Shown here in pieces: positions 42,566 to 50,197 of a stretch of DNA of 64,000 nucleotides. The notes below the pieces were generated by a model, which worked only from the letters and a program-made list of their open reading frames with translations, was not told where the DNA came from and ran no database searches. Source of the stretch: Prevotellaceae bacterium UBA1075 (lineage in GTDB: Bacteria; Bacteroidota; Bacteroidia; Bacteroidales; Bacteroidaceae); the NCBI GenBank assembly GCA_002316015.1, contig DCCS01000040.1:23738-87737 (forward strand), in the 5' to 3' direction. The position numbers were made by a program, and so were the translations under genes. How positions within the stretch are numbered: the first letter of the stretch is position 1; each line of letters starts with the position of its first letter.

Positions 42566-43696
42566 TCACGCCCTCATCAGGTCGCTGATGATGTCGTTTG
42601 AGGTGAAGATGCCCTTCCTGGTGAGTCTCAGTGCGCCCTGCGCAAGCTCAAGCCTTCCTGCCCGCAGGTGCGGCGCGGCCTGCGCGGTGCAATAGGCGCG
42701 GTCGTCATCCGCGAGCAGCCCCAGGGGAAGCCCGCCGATGGTGCGCAGGCGTGTCATCACCAGCTCGTCATAGAGTTCGCGGTCGGTCAGCACCTCGCTC
42801 TCATGCGGGGGCTCTCCGTCACCGGCGGCCACATACGCGCCCAGGTCGGCCTGGTTCCATCGCCGCGTGCGCCTCCCGTCATAGGAGTGCGCCCCGGGGC
42901 CGAAGCCCACATAGGGTGTCCCTTGCCAGTAGGCGCTGTTGTGGCGCGAGCGCCATCCGGGCAGGCAGAAGTTCGAGATCTCATAATGTTCGAAGCCTGC
43001 CGCGCGCGCCTCGTCCATGAGGTGCTCATACATGCGCAGCGAGAGTTCCTCGTCGGCCTCGCGCACACTGCCCCGCTCCAGCATCCCGGCCAGCGGCGTG
43101 CCCGGCTCGCAGGTCAGGGCATAGGCGCTCAGGTGGCGCACTCCCAGGGCCAGGGCCTGCCGCACGTCGGCCTGCCACTGCTCCATCGTCTGGGTGGGGA
43201 GGCCGTAGATGAGGTCCACGCTCACATTCCCTATGCCGCACGCCAGGGCGCGCTCCACGGCGCGGATGGCCTGCCGCGCGGTGTGCCTGCGGCGTATGAG
43301 CCGCAGCAGGCGGTCGTCAAACGACTGCACGCCCATGCTCAGCCTGTTCACCCGCGTGCGGCGCAACACGTCCAGCCATTCCCCGCCCACGTCATCGGGG
43401 TTGGCCTCCACGGTAATCTCGGCATCGTCATCCACGGGGTAGAGGCGGCACGCCTCGTCCAGGATGCGTGCCAGCGCGGCGGGCGGCAACTGGCTGGGTG
43501 TCCCGCCACCCACATATATAGAATGAACGCGCGCGCGTGCCAGTTCGCCGCGCCGCGCGCGCATCTCCCCCAGGAGCCTCTCTACATATTGCGACTTCCA
43601 CTCCTCCCCTCGTGTGGTGGAATAGAAGTCGCAATAGACGCACCGCCCCCTGCAGAAGGGGACGTGTATGTAAAGGCCGGCCACGCTGTCAGTCAC
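42566..43696 (-). CDS. hemW: HemW-type radical SAM haem chaperone
   Basis: HemW proteins resemble coproporphyrinogen dehydrogenase HemN but act as haem-binding chaperones. The 376-residue protein begins near GLYIHVPFCRGRCVYCDFYS, with the radical SAM CxxxCxxC, followed by SIYVGGGTPSQL, NRLSMGVQSFDDRLL and the C-terminal HemN domain (GFGPGAHSYDG). The start is uncertain: GTG 43696 has AGGAG close upstream and overlaps the DUF4827 gene by 8 bp; GTG 43684 aligns better with the usual family N-terminus but has a distant Shine-Dalgarno. Overlap indicates translational coupling. Confidence 0.93.
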   Translation of the reverse strand: MTDSVAGLYIHVPFCRGRCVYCDFYSTTRGEEWKSQYVERLLGEMRARRGELARARVHSIYVGGGTPSQLPPAALARILDEACRLYPVDDDAEITVEANPDDVGGEWLDVLRRTRVNRLSMGVQSFDDRLLRLIRRRHTARQAIRAVERALACGIGNVSVDLIYGLPTQTMEQWQADVRQALALGVRHLSAYALTCEPGTPLAGMLERGSVREADEELSLRMYEHLMDEARAAGFEHYEISNFCLPGWRSRHNSAYWQGTPYVGFGPGAHSYDGRRTRRWNQADLGAYVAAGDGEPPHESEVLTDRELYDELVMTRLRTIGGLPLGLLADDDRAYCTAQAAPHLRAGRLELAQGALRLTRKGIFTSNDIISDLMRA

Positions 43697-44387
43697 GCAT
43701 CTCCTGGTACAGGATCTCGTAGAAACAGGGGTACACATTGCTGGTGGCGCTGCTGGTTCCCTCGGAGTGTGGCACGATGAGGCGCACCTTGGCAATGCCC
43801 TCATCCTCCTGCACCTGGCGTCCCAGGCGGATGAACTGGAGCGGCTTCACCCATCCCGTGGGCACGCTCACCTCCTTGTAGGTCATGTACATTGCGCCGC
43901 CGCCGTTGATGTCGGTGTTGAAACTGGCGTTGATGGTGCCCTCGGTGTTGGAGACATCCAGTATCTCGGGGTTCGTGTGCCAGTAGGGCACGTCGTCGCG
44001 CAACTGCAGGCTGTCGCCCATGATGTTGTACTCGATGAAGCGGCACAGGATGCGCTTGTTGTCGCCACTCCTCAGCCTCTCGCCCACACCCTCGCGCACG
44101 ATCTGCATGTAGATGCCCGAGCCCGAGAAGAGCACGTACTCGTTCCGCTCCAGGCTGGTGGTGGAGTCCTGGGCGTAGAACTGCGCCTCGCTGATGGGGG
44201 TAATCCTGCCCACATGGCAGATGGTGTCCCCCTCCTCGTCCAGGATGGCCACATCGCGTGACAGGAAGGAGTTGATGACCCTGCGCTCTCGCTTCTTCTG
44301 GTCGGCATACGTGTCATCGTCACTACAGGAGCACAGGCAGGAGACGCAGGCCAGCAGCGCCAGCGTCACGCGTATGTATTTTCTCAT
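43689..44387 (-). CDS. DUF4827-type lipoprotein
   Basis: A 232-residue predicted lipoprotein: MRKYIRVTLALLACVSCLCSC with the lipidated Cys at 21, then SDDDTYADQKKRERRVINSFLSRDVAI. The mature domain (EGDTICHVGRITPISEAQFYAQDSTT, GWVKPLQFIRLGRQV, YPCFYEILYQE) fits the Bacteroidales DUF4827 family, which is thought to be FKBP-like in fold; no activity is known. It overlaps hemW and lies between hemW and the DHH phosphoesterase, an arrangement I recall as common in the order. Confidence 0.8.
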   Translation of the reverse strand: MRKYIRVTLALLACVSCLCSCSDDDTYADQKKRERRVINSFLSRDVAILDEEGDTICHVGRITPISEAQFYAQDSTTSLERNEYVLFSGSGIYMQIVREGVGERLRSGDNKRILCRFIEYNIMGDSLQLRDDVPYWHTNPEILDVSNTEGTINASFNTDINGGGAMYMTYKEVSVPTGWVKPLQFIRLGRQVQEDEGIAKVRLIVPHSEGTSSATSNVYPCFYEILYQEMRD

Positions 44388-44416
44388 ATTGCAGTCTGTC
44401 ATGTTTGTTTGCCTCG

Positions 44417-44424
44417 CAAAGTTA
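44417..44424 (-). promoter_or_regulatory. Putative -7 element of the DUF4827/hemW genes
   Basis: TAACTTTG on the minus strand, 30 bp before ATG 44387, with no clear -33 element. Confidence 0.55.
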
Positions 44425-44479
44425 CGGAAAAAAGGCCGTCCGGCCATCCTCCTGTCACCGGCAAAAGCATTGTGTTGGG

Positions 44480-45511
44480 CTATTTTAACAGATTGGCATA
44501 GGAGCATATGGCCTCCCTGACACGCGCCACAGCCTCGTCCATGGTGCACATGACCCGCCCCCCGCTGGCGTTCCTGTGTCCTCCCCCGCCGAAGAAGCGC
44601 GCGGCCATGTCGTCGCAGGGGAAGTCGTCCACGCTGCGCAGGCTCACCTTGATGAGCCCCGCCGTCTCGGAGTCCTCGCTCAGGAACACGCTCAGCCGCA
44701 TGCCCGACATCGTGAGGGGAATGTTGACAAACCCCTCTGTGTCGCCCTGCTTGATCCCGAAGCGGGCGCGCTCCTCGCACGTGAGAGTCAACACGGCGGC
44801 ATGCCACTCGGCCATCACCTCCATCTTCTCGTACAGCATGTAGCCCTGCAGCCTCAGGCGCGCCGGGCTGCAGGCCCAGAAGACGTTGCGGTAGATGCGG
44901 TCCTTGTCGATGCCCAGCCGCAGCAGGCGGCAGATGCACTCGTACACCTCGGGGCGGGACGAGGCGTAGGTGAACGCGCCCGTGTCGCACATCATGCCCG
45001 TGTAGAGGCAGGCGGCCTCAGCGCGTGTGGCGCGGTCCAGCTCGCCCATCTGGTCCAGCAGGTGGCACAGCACCTCGCTGGTGGCGCACATCTCGGGGCG
45101 CGAGACGACCGTCTGGCAGAAGTCCGAGGGGTTCAGGTGATGGTCTATCATCACCTTGTGGCAGGGGTTGGCCAGCACCTCGGGCTCCAGCTCGCGCAAG
45201 CGCGAGGGCGAGTTGAGGTCGGCCACGAAGATGAGACCGGCCTGACGGATGAGGTTCCGGGCAGCGTCGGGATGGCGGGTAAACGTGCGTATGTTCTGCA
45301 CCCCGGGCATCCAGCGCAGGAAGTCGGGGAAACGGTTGGGCACCAGTATGTCGGCCTGCTTGCCCCAGCGTGCCAGCCAGTGCATGATGGCCAGCGACGA
45401 CCCCACGGCATCGCCGTCGGGATTCACATGGGCGCAGATGACGATGCGCTCTGCTTCGATGACGCGGCGGCGCAAGTCTGCCAGTTGACTGTCGGGAAGT
45501 ACTTTCTCCAT
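44480..45511 (-). CDS. DHH-family phosphoesterase (NrnA-like oligoribonuclease/pAp phosphatase)
   Basis: A 343-residue cytosolic DHH/DHHA1 protein. Motifs: CAHVNPDGDAVGSSLA (motif I, DGD), IFVADLNSP, MIDHHLNP (DHH), MCDTGAFTYASS, and the C-terminal DHHA1 motif FFGGGGHRNASGG. NrnA-type enzymes degrade nano-RNA and convert 3'-phosphoadenosine-5'-phosphate to AMP. It starts near a divergent promoter pair shared with fmt and ends 56 bp before the DUF4827 promoter. Confidence 0.9.
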   Translation of the reverse strand: MEKVLPDSQLADLRRRVIEAERIVICAHVNPDGDAVGSSLAIMHWLARWGKQADILVPNRFPDFLRWMPGVQNIRTFTRHPDAARNLIRQAGLIFVADLNSPSRLRELEPEVLANPCHKVMIDHHLNPSDFCQTVVSRPEMCATSEVLCHLLDQMGELDRATRAEAACLYTGMMCDTGAFTYASSRPEVYECICRLLRLGIDKDRIYRNVFWACSPARLRLQGYMLYEKMEVMAEWHAAVLTLTCEERARFGIKQGDTEGFVNIPLTMSGMRLSVFLSEDSETAGLIKVSLRSVDDFPCDDMAARFFGGGGHRNASGGRVMCTMDEAVARVREAICSYANLLK

Positions 45512-45663
45512 GTTGTGAGTGGTTGTTCAAGATTAAATGGCCTGCCTCGCCAGGGCGCGCCCGCCCCTCGTCCTGTCACCAACGGCAAGGTCCGGGCGGC
45601 GGCCTGGGTACACATATTTACATATGGCGTGCGGGAGAGTGCATCCCGTGGCGCGCCAAGGCA

Positions 45664-45671
45664 CAAAGGTA
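45664..45671 (-). promoter_or_regulatory. Putative -7 element of the DHH phosphoesterase gene
   Basis: TACCTTTG on the minus strand, about 152 bp before ATG 45511; divergent from the fmt promoter. Confidence 0.5.
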
Positions 45672-45725
45672 TGAATTTTTCCCGGTACATGACGCGGCCA
45701 GGAAGAGCGTTCTGCGGAAAAGCAG

Positions 45726-45733
45726 TACCTTTG
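45726..45733 (+). promoter_or_regulatory. Putative -7 element of fmt
   Basis: TACCTTTG 33 bp before ATG 45767; -33 region not obvious. Confidence 0.55.
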
Positions 45734-45766
45734 CGGCAAGAAAGAAAATCCCAACTACAGAAGAGC

Positions 45767-46747
45767 ATGAAGCAGGACAAACTGAGAATCGTATTCATGG
45801 GTACGCCCGACTTCGCCGTGGCGTCACTGGAGGCGCTGCTGGGCAGCCGCCACCAGGTGGTGGGCGTGGTGACCATGCCCGACAAGGCCATAGGCCGACA
45901 TCACGACACACTGCAGGCCAGCCCCGTCAAGGAGTGCGCGCTCAGGCACGGCATACCCGTGCTGCAGCCAGAGAAACTGAGGGACGGGGAGTTCCTGGCG
46001 CAGCTGCGCGCGCTCAGGGCCGACCTGCAGGTGGTCGTGGCGTTCCGCATGCTGCCCGAGGCGGTGTGGGCCATGCCGCGCCTGGGCACCTTCAACCTGC
46101 ACGCCGCACTGCTGCCACAGTACAGGGGCGCCGCGCCCATCAACTGGGCCATCATCAACGGCGACAGGCAGACGGGCATCACCACCTTCTGGCTCGACCA
46201 CCAGATAGACACGGGCCGCATCATCTGCCAGGAGACACTGCCCATAGGCCCCGAAGACTGCGCCGGCGACCTGCACGACCGCATGATGGCGCGGGGGGCC
46301 GGCCTGGTGGTGCGCACGGCCAACATGATTGCCGACGGCGAGGCGGAGGCCGTGCCACAGGAGCAGTTCCTCACCGGCGAGACCCTGCGCCCCGCGCCCA
46401 AGATATTCAAGGAGACGTGCCAGGTGCGCTGGAGCGCGCTGGACATACATGGAGCGCACAACTTCGTGCGCGGACTGAGCCCCCACCCCGCCGCCTGGAC
46501 CACCCTGCAGGAGGCCGGCGGGAAGCGCACCGTACTGAAGATTTACCGCACGCACCCCGAACCACACGCGCACAACCTGCCCACAGGCACGCTGGAGACC
46601 GACGGGCGCAAGTGGCTGCGCGTGGCAACAGACGGCGGCTACCTGTACCTGGAAGAACTGCAACTGGCGGGCAAGAGGCGCATGCCCGTGGATGAGTTCC
46701 TGCGCGGGGCACACGTGGAGGGCGGACGGCTGGTGGAGGTGGAGTAA
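45767..46747 (+). CDS. fmt: Methionyl-tRNA formyltransferase
   Basis: Fmt formylates initiator Met-tRNA using 10-formyl-tetrahydrofolate. The 326-residue protein has the N-terminal formyltransferase domain with IVFMGTPDFAVASLEAL, NLHAALLPQYRGAAPINWAIINGD and DTGRIICQETLPI, and the C-terminal OB-like domain (NFVRGLSPHPAAWTTL). ATG 45767 (MKQDKLRIVFMGTPDF) is the family start; the frame is open far upstream through the DHH gene's antisense strand, which is not coding. It is followed by the third 22-bp array. Confidence 0.96.
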   Translation: MKQDKLRIVFMGTPDFAVASLEALLGSRHQVVGVVTMPDKAIGRHHDTLQASPVKECALRHGIPVLQPEKLRDGEFLAQLRALRADLQVVVAFRMLPEAVWAMPRLGTFNLHAALLPQYRGAAPINWAIINGDRQTGITTFWLDHQIDTGRIICQETLPIGPEDCAGDLHDRMMARGAGLVVRTANMIADGEAEAVPQEQFLTGETLRPAPKIFKETCQVRWSALDIHGAHNFVRGLSPHPAAWTTLQEAGGKRTVLKIYRTHPEPHAHNLPTGTLETDGRKWLRVATDGGYLYLEELQLAGKRRMPVDEFLRGAHVEGGRLVEVE

Positions 46748-46918
46748 GGAAGCGGCCTCCCTCCTTCCGCAAGGGGGGGGTGGGGCACTCGGCGTCCCTC
46801 CACGCCCCGCCTGCTCCCGGCGAGCGGAGGGGAACAGGGAAGCCCCGGAAGGCAGATTGCCCCTGGCGGGGGCTGCCTTCCCGGTGTCCTGCAGCGGACT
46901 CCCGGCCTCCTGTTTCCA

Positions 46919-47028
46919 CGCATGCCGCCACGATTGCCAACGCATGCCGCCGCGATCGCCAACGCATGCGGCTGCGATTGCCAACGCATGCGGCTGCGAT
47001 TGCCAACGCATGCGGCTGCGTTGACCGT
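46919..47028. repeat. 22-bp tandem array, family 1, locus 3 (five units)
   Basis: Five contiguous 22-bp units starting at 46919, 46941, 46963, 46985 and 47007. Units read CGCATGC[CG]GC[CT][AG]CG followed by AT[TC]GCCAA; units 3 and 4 are identical, and the last diverges at its 3' end. A near-palindromic cap containing AGCCCAGGCT follows to about 47046 and corresponds to the cap at locus 1. Confidence 0.93.
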
Positions 47029-47265
47029 CCAGCCCAGGCTGAACGCAAGCCGCGACCTGACACCCAACAACACGCCCCGCGCACGCCCCCACACACAGGG
47101 AACCGCAGGACACACCGAAACCGCCCCCACAGGTGACCCGCGCGCACGTCACCCGGCCATACCCACGCGCCCGGAAAAGGCAGGTGGGGCGGCCTGCATT
47201 ACCCTTTTTAGCGCATCGCAGAGAAAAAAGCGGGAAAATCACTGGCGCATCCGGAATATTTAACG

Positions 47266-47273
47266 TAAATTTG
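47266..47273 (+). promoter_or_regulatory. Putative -7 element of the ECF sigma gene
   Basis: TAAATTTG about 98 bp before ATG 47372, leaving a long leader in AT-rich sequence. Confidence 0.55.
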
Positions 47274-47371
47274 CAGTGTAGCGAAAACAAAGAACAATAC
47301 TCACAAAACAAACACATAAACCACGTTGCCTATAGGAAGAAACTACTCCAAACCAAAACCGAACTACTGTA

Positions 47372-47962
47372 ATGAACAGACTGGATGCAATGACCGACCA
47401 TGAACTGGCCGGATTGTACGAACAAGGCAACGACAACGCATTTGACGAACTGCTGCGCAGACATCAGGACTATGTGTACTCCTATATACTCTTTGTGTGC
47501 AAGAACGAGGACACGGCCCAGGACTTGTTCCAGGACACATTCGCACGCGCCGTCATGGCCATCCGGAACCACAAGTACCAGAAGACGGGAAAGTTCAGCG
47601 CGTGGCTGGTGCGCATAGCGCACAACCTGGCCATAGACCGCATGCGCGACACAGCCCCCACGCTCACAATCACGCACGAAGAGTTCCCCCACGGAATGTC
47701 CAACAGCATGAGATTCAGCGAGGGCACGGTAGAGAACCGCATCATCGAGAGCCAGGATACCGAGAACCTGCGCGCGCTTCTCGACTACCTGCCCGACGTG
47801 CAGCGCGAAGTGGTAATCATGAAATTCTATGAGGACCTCCCGTTCAAGGAGATTGCCGAGAAGACAGGGGTGAGCATCAACACCTCGCTGGGACGCATGC
47901 GCTACGCGCTCATCAACCTGCGCAAACTCATCCGGAAGCACCAAATGAGCCTGGTGGGCTGA
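47372..47962 (+). CDS. ECF-family RNA polymerase sigma factor
   Basis: A 196-residue sigma-70 family protein with only regions 2 and 4. Region 2 is LYEQGNDNAFDELLRRHQDYVYSYI through the 2.3/2.4 segment FSAWLVRIAHNLAIDRMR; region 4 is LLDYLPDVQREVVIMKFYEDLPFKEIAEKTGVSINTSLGRMRYALINLRKLI with its helix-turn-helix. No anti-sigma factor, TonB receptor or signalling partner is adjacent, unlike many Bacteroidales ECF genes. It stands alone between the repeat array and a terminator. Confidence 0.93.
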   Translation: MNRLDAMTDHELAGLYEQGNDNAFDELLRRHQDYVYSYILFVCKNEDTAQDLFQDTFARAVMAIRNHKYQKTGKFSAWLVRIAHNLAIDRMRDTAPTLTITHEEFPHGMSNSMRFSEGTVENRIIESQDTENLRALLDYLPDVQREVVIMKFYEDLPFKEIAEKTGVSINTSLGRMRYALINLRKLIRKHQMSLVG

Positions 47963-47981
47963 CCGTCACACACACACACAA

Positions 47982-48013
47982 GTGAAGCCGCCTGTGCCAC
48001 AAGGCGGCTTCAC
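47982..48013 (+). terminator. Hairpin after the ECF sigma gene
   Basis: A perfect 12-bp stem (GTGAAGCCGCCT and complement) with an 8-nt loop, 20 bp after the stop. No T-tract follows. Confidence 0.65.
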
Positions 48014-48118
48014 GCACCAAAAAACCACGCTCCGGCACACAATAAAAGCACAAGCGCACACGTTTTAAATATACAAGGCGGACACGAAGGCCGCCACTCA
48101 CCCACATGACGTGTGCCT

Positions 48119-48232
48119 ATGGAACAGACATTACCCCTACCCTACATCACTCCCGGCGCGGCCGTGCTGGCACGGATCAAGCAGTTTGCCCGCACTTACA
48201 GGCCACAATGCGCAAGCACAGCAAGCAACTGA
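48119..48232 (+). CDS. Candidate small ORF (37 residues) upstream of rpe
   Basis: ATG 48119 opens a 37-codon frame, MEQTLPLPYITPGAAVLARI then KQFARTYRPQCASTASN, whose TGA lies 4 bp before the rpe ATG. The sequence is not low-complexity, it looks like a Pro-rich start followed by an amphipathic basic helix, and its position suggests translational coupling to rpe. There is no clear Shine-Dalgarno or promoter. I do not recognise it and it could be chance or a leader peptide. Confidence 0.4.
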   Translation: MEQTLPLPYITPGAAVLARIKQFARTYRPQCASTASN

Positions 48233-48236
48233 GCAG

Positions 48237-48881
48237 ATGAGAGTCTCACCCTCATTGTTGTCGGCCGACTTCGGAAACCTGCGGGCCGAGATGGACTGGC
48301 TCAACCGCAGCAGCGCCGACTGGCTGCACGTCGATGTCATGGACGGCGCCTTCGTGCCCAACATCTCCTTCGGGCCACCCGTGCTCAGGCATGTGGCGCG
48401 CCTGTGCGGGAAACCCCTGGACGTGCACCTGATGATTGCGCGTCCCGAATGGTTCGTCCCCGAGGCAAAGGCTCTGGGAGCCCACATGGTGAGCGTGCAC
48501 CACGAGGCTTGCCCACACCTGCACCGCATTGTCGGGCAGATACACGAGGCGGGCATGAAGGCCGGTGTGGCACTGAATCCGGCCACACCCGTGTGCTTGC
48601 TGCGGGACATCATACAGGACGTGGACATGGTGCTGCTCATGAGTGTCAATCCCGGTTTCGGCGGACAGAAATTCATCCCGCACACCATCCGCAAGGTACA
48701 GGAACTCAGGAAGCTCATCGGGGAGTCGGAAAGCCGCGCCCTCATCGAGGTTGATGGTGGCGTGAACCTGGACACAGGGCGCCTGCTGGCCCGGGCGGGC
48801 GCCGACGTGCTGGTGGCGGGAAGCCACATCTTCGGCGCGTCCGACCCCATGGAAGCCTGCGCGCAACTGAGCGCGCTATGA
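48237..48881 (+). CDS. rpe: Ribulose-phosphate 3-epimerase
   Basis: Rpe interconverts ribulose-5-phosphate and xylulose-5-phosphate in the pentose phosphate pathway. The 214-residue TIM barrel shows SPSLLSADFGNL, WLHVDVMDGAFVPNISFGP, LDVHLMI, MSVNPGFGGQKFI and IEVDGGVN, all family signatures and metal or phosphate ligands. ATG 48237 is used; the upstream extension is not conserved. Its stop overlaps the comEC start (ATGA). Confidence 0.95.
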   Translation: MRVSPSLLSADFGNLRAEMDWLNRSSADWLHVDVMDGAFVPNISFGPPVLRHVARLCGKPLDVHLMIARPEWFVPEAKALGAHMVSVHHEACPHLHRIVGQIHEAGMKAGVALNPATPVCLLRDIIQDVDMVLLMSVNPGFGGQKFIPHTIRKVQELRKLIGESESRALIEVDGGVNLDTGRLLARAGADVLVAGSHIFGASDPMEACAQLSAL

Positions 48882-50032
48882 CCTGCGGGAAACCGCTGTG
48901 GTGGTGCGCCGCCCTGCTGGCCACGGGCATAGCGGCGGGGCTTCTCGCGCCCAGCGCGTGGTACCTGCCGGCGTCCGCGCTCACACTGGTGGCCGGGACG
49001 CTCATGCACGCCATGCACAAGGGCGGCGGACTGGCGCTGCTTGCCTTCTGGCTCTTCATGGGAGCGGCACGCGCAAGCATGGACACGCTGCCCCCCACTC
49101 CCGCACCGCCCGCATGGGAATCCATGCAGGCGGAGGCCACACGCCTGGGCGGCCTGCTGCACACACGGCTGCGCAAGGCAGGACTGCGCGGCGAGTCGCT
49201 CTCGGTGGGCTCGGCCTTGCTGCTGGGACGGCGCGAGAGCATCAGCCGCTCCACCACGCAGGCTTACCGCGAGAGCGGAGCCGCCCACCTGCTGGCCCTG
49301 AGCGGGCTGCACCTGGGCATCCTCTACGGCCTGCTGCACCTGGTGGTCATCCGCCGCATCAGGCTGGCACGCTGGCGCTGGATTGCCCTCGCCCCGCTCC
49401 TGCTGCTCGTGTGGGGCTATGTGCTGCTGGCGGGAATCCCGCCCTCGCTGGTGAGGGCGGCGGCCATGTGCTCGGTGACGATGGTGGCCAGCCTGGCACG
49501 CAGGAACGCCAGCGCGACACACACGCTCACGCTCAGCGCGCTCGCCATCCTGCTTTGGAGCCCCTCGTCGCTGCTGAGCGTCAGCCTGCAACTGTCATTC
49601 ATGGCCGTGTTCTTCATCCTTGCGGCCTGTGCCCGCCCGCACACCGGACAGGGATGGCCCGGACGCATGAGGCAGATGGCCGCCGTATCGTCCGCCGCCT
49701 GGCTGGGCACATCGCCCCTGTCGGCATACTATTTCCACAACATCCCGCTGCTCTCGGTCCCGCTGAGCATGCTCCTGGTACCCCTCACCACGCTTATCGT
49801 GTATCTCACGGCAGCCACTCTGATACTGCCCGTGGCACCGCTGGCCGCATGCCTTGACATGCTCATCTCACTACAGAACAGCATCGTGAGGCTCGGCGCG
49901 AGCCTTCCGCACACCATTGTCAGGAACCTGTACCCCGACTGGTGGCATGTCGCCGCCACCTATGCCCTGCTGCTGCTGGCCATCACCAGGCTCAACGCGC
50001 GCCGCAGGCAGGCGCTCCCCACGGAACGGTGA
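48878..50032 (+). CDS. comEC: ComEC/Rec2-type membrane protein, competence-domain core only
   Basis: A 384-residue multi-pass membrane protein. It contains the ComEC 'Competence' domain: LLLGRRESISRSTTQAYRESGAAHLLALSGLHLGILYGLL, GYVLLAGIPPSLVRAAAMCSV and the following helices to DWWHVAATYALLLL. It lacks the N-terminal OB-like DUF4131 domain and the C-terminal metallo-beta-lactamase domain found in full ComEC (700 residues or more). Two N-terminal helices replace the former. ComEC forms the inner membrane DNA uptake channel; whether this form works is open. No second fragment is nearby, so this is a compact form rather than a frameshift. ATGA overlap with rpe. Confidence 0.82.
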   Translation: MTCGKPLWWCAALLATGIAAGLLAPSAWYLPASALTLVAGTLMHAMHKGGGLALLAFWLFMGAARASMDTLPPTPAPPAWESMQAEATRLGGLLHTRLRKAGLRGESLSVGSALLLGRRESISRSTTQAYRESGAAHLLALSGLHLGILYGLLHLVVIRRIRLARWRWIALAPLLLLVWGYVLLAGIPPSLVRAAAMCSVTMVASLARRNASATHTLTLSALAILLWSPSSLLSVSLQLSFMAVFFILAACARPHTGQGWPGRMRQMAAVSSAAWLGTSPLSAYYFHNIPLLSVPLSMLLVPLTTLIVYLTAATLILPVAPLAACLDMLISLQNSIVRLGASLPHTIVRNLYPDWWHVAATYALLLLAITRLNARRRQALPTER

Positions 50033-50197
50033 TGAGGGCTCGCGTCAGGACAACGCAGGCATGCGCCCGCACCTCCGGGGAATCCGCAGCCATGCCGCAT
50101 GGGCAAAACCCGCAGCCACATTGCCGGAACCTGTAACATGCCATGACACCCTCCCACATATCCCGCATCCAAGAAACCCCCGGGCAGAGGGCACGTG

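Larger units (their letters stand above)
46748..47371. other. Long intergenic region between fmt and the ECF sigma gene
   Basis: 624 bp holding a G-run stretch just after the fmt stop, the 22-bp array at 46919-47028 with its palindromic cap, and a -7 element for the sigma gene at 47266-47273. I see no gene. Confidence 0.65.

Noticed and set aside
39903..42695. Large plus-strand frame opposite EF-G2
   Set aside because: Antisense shadow; its sequence has no family features and it crosses the EF-G2 terminator.
46919..47028. CRISPR array
   Set aside because: The units are contiguous 22-bp repeats with no spacers, and no cas genes are seen in the window.
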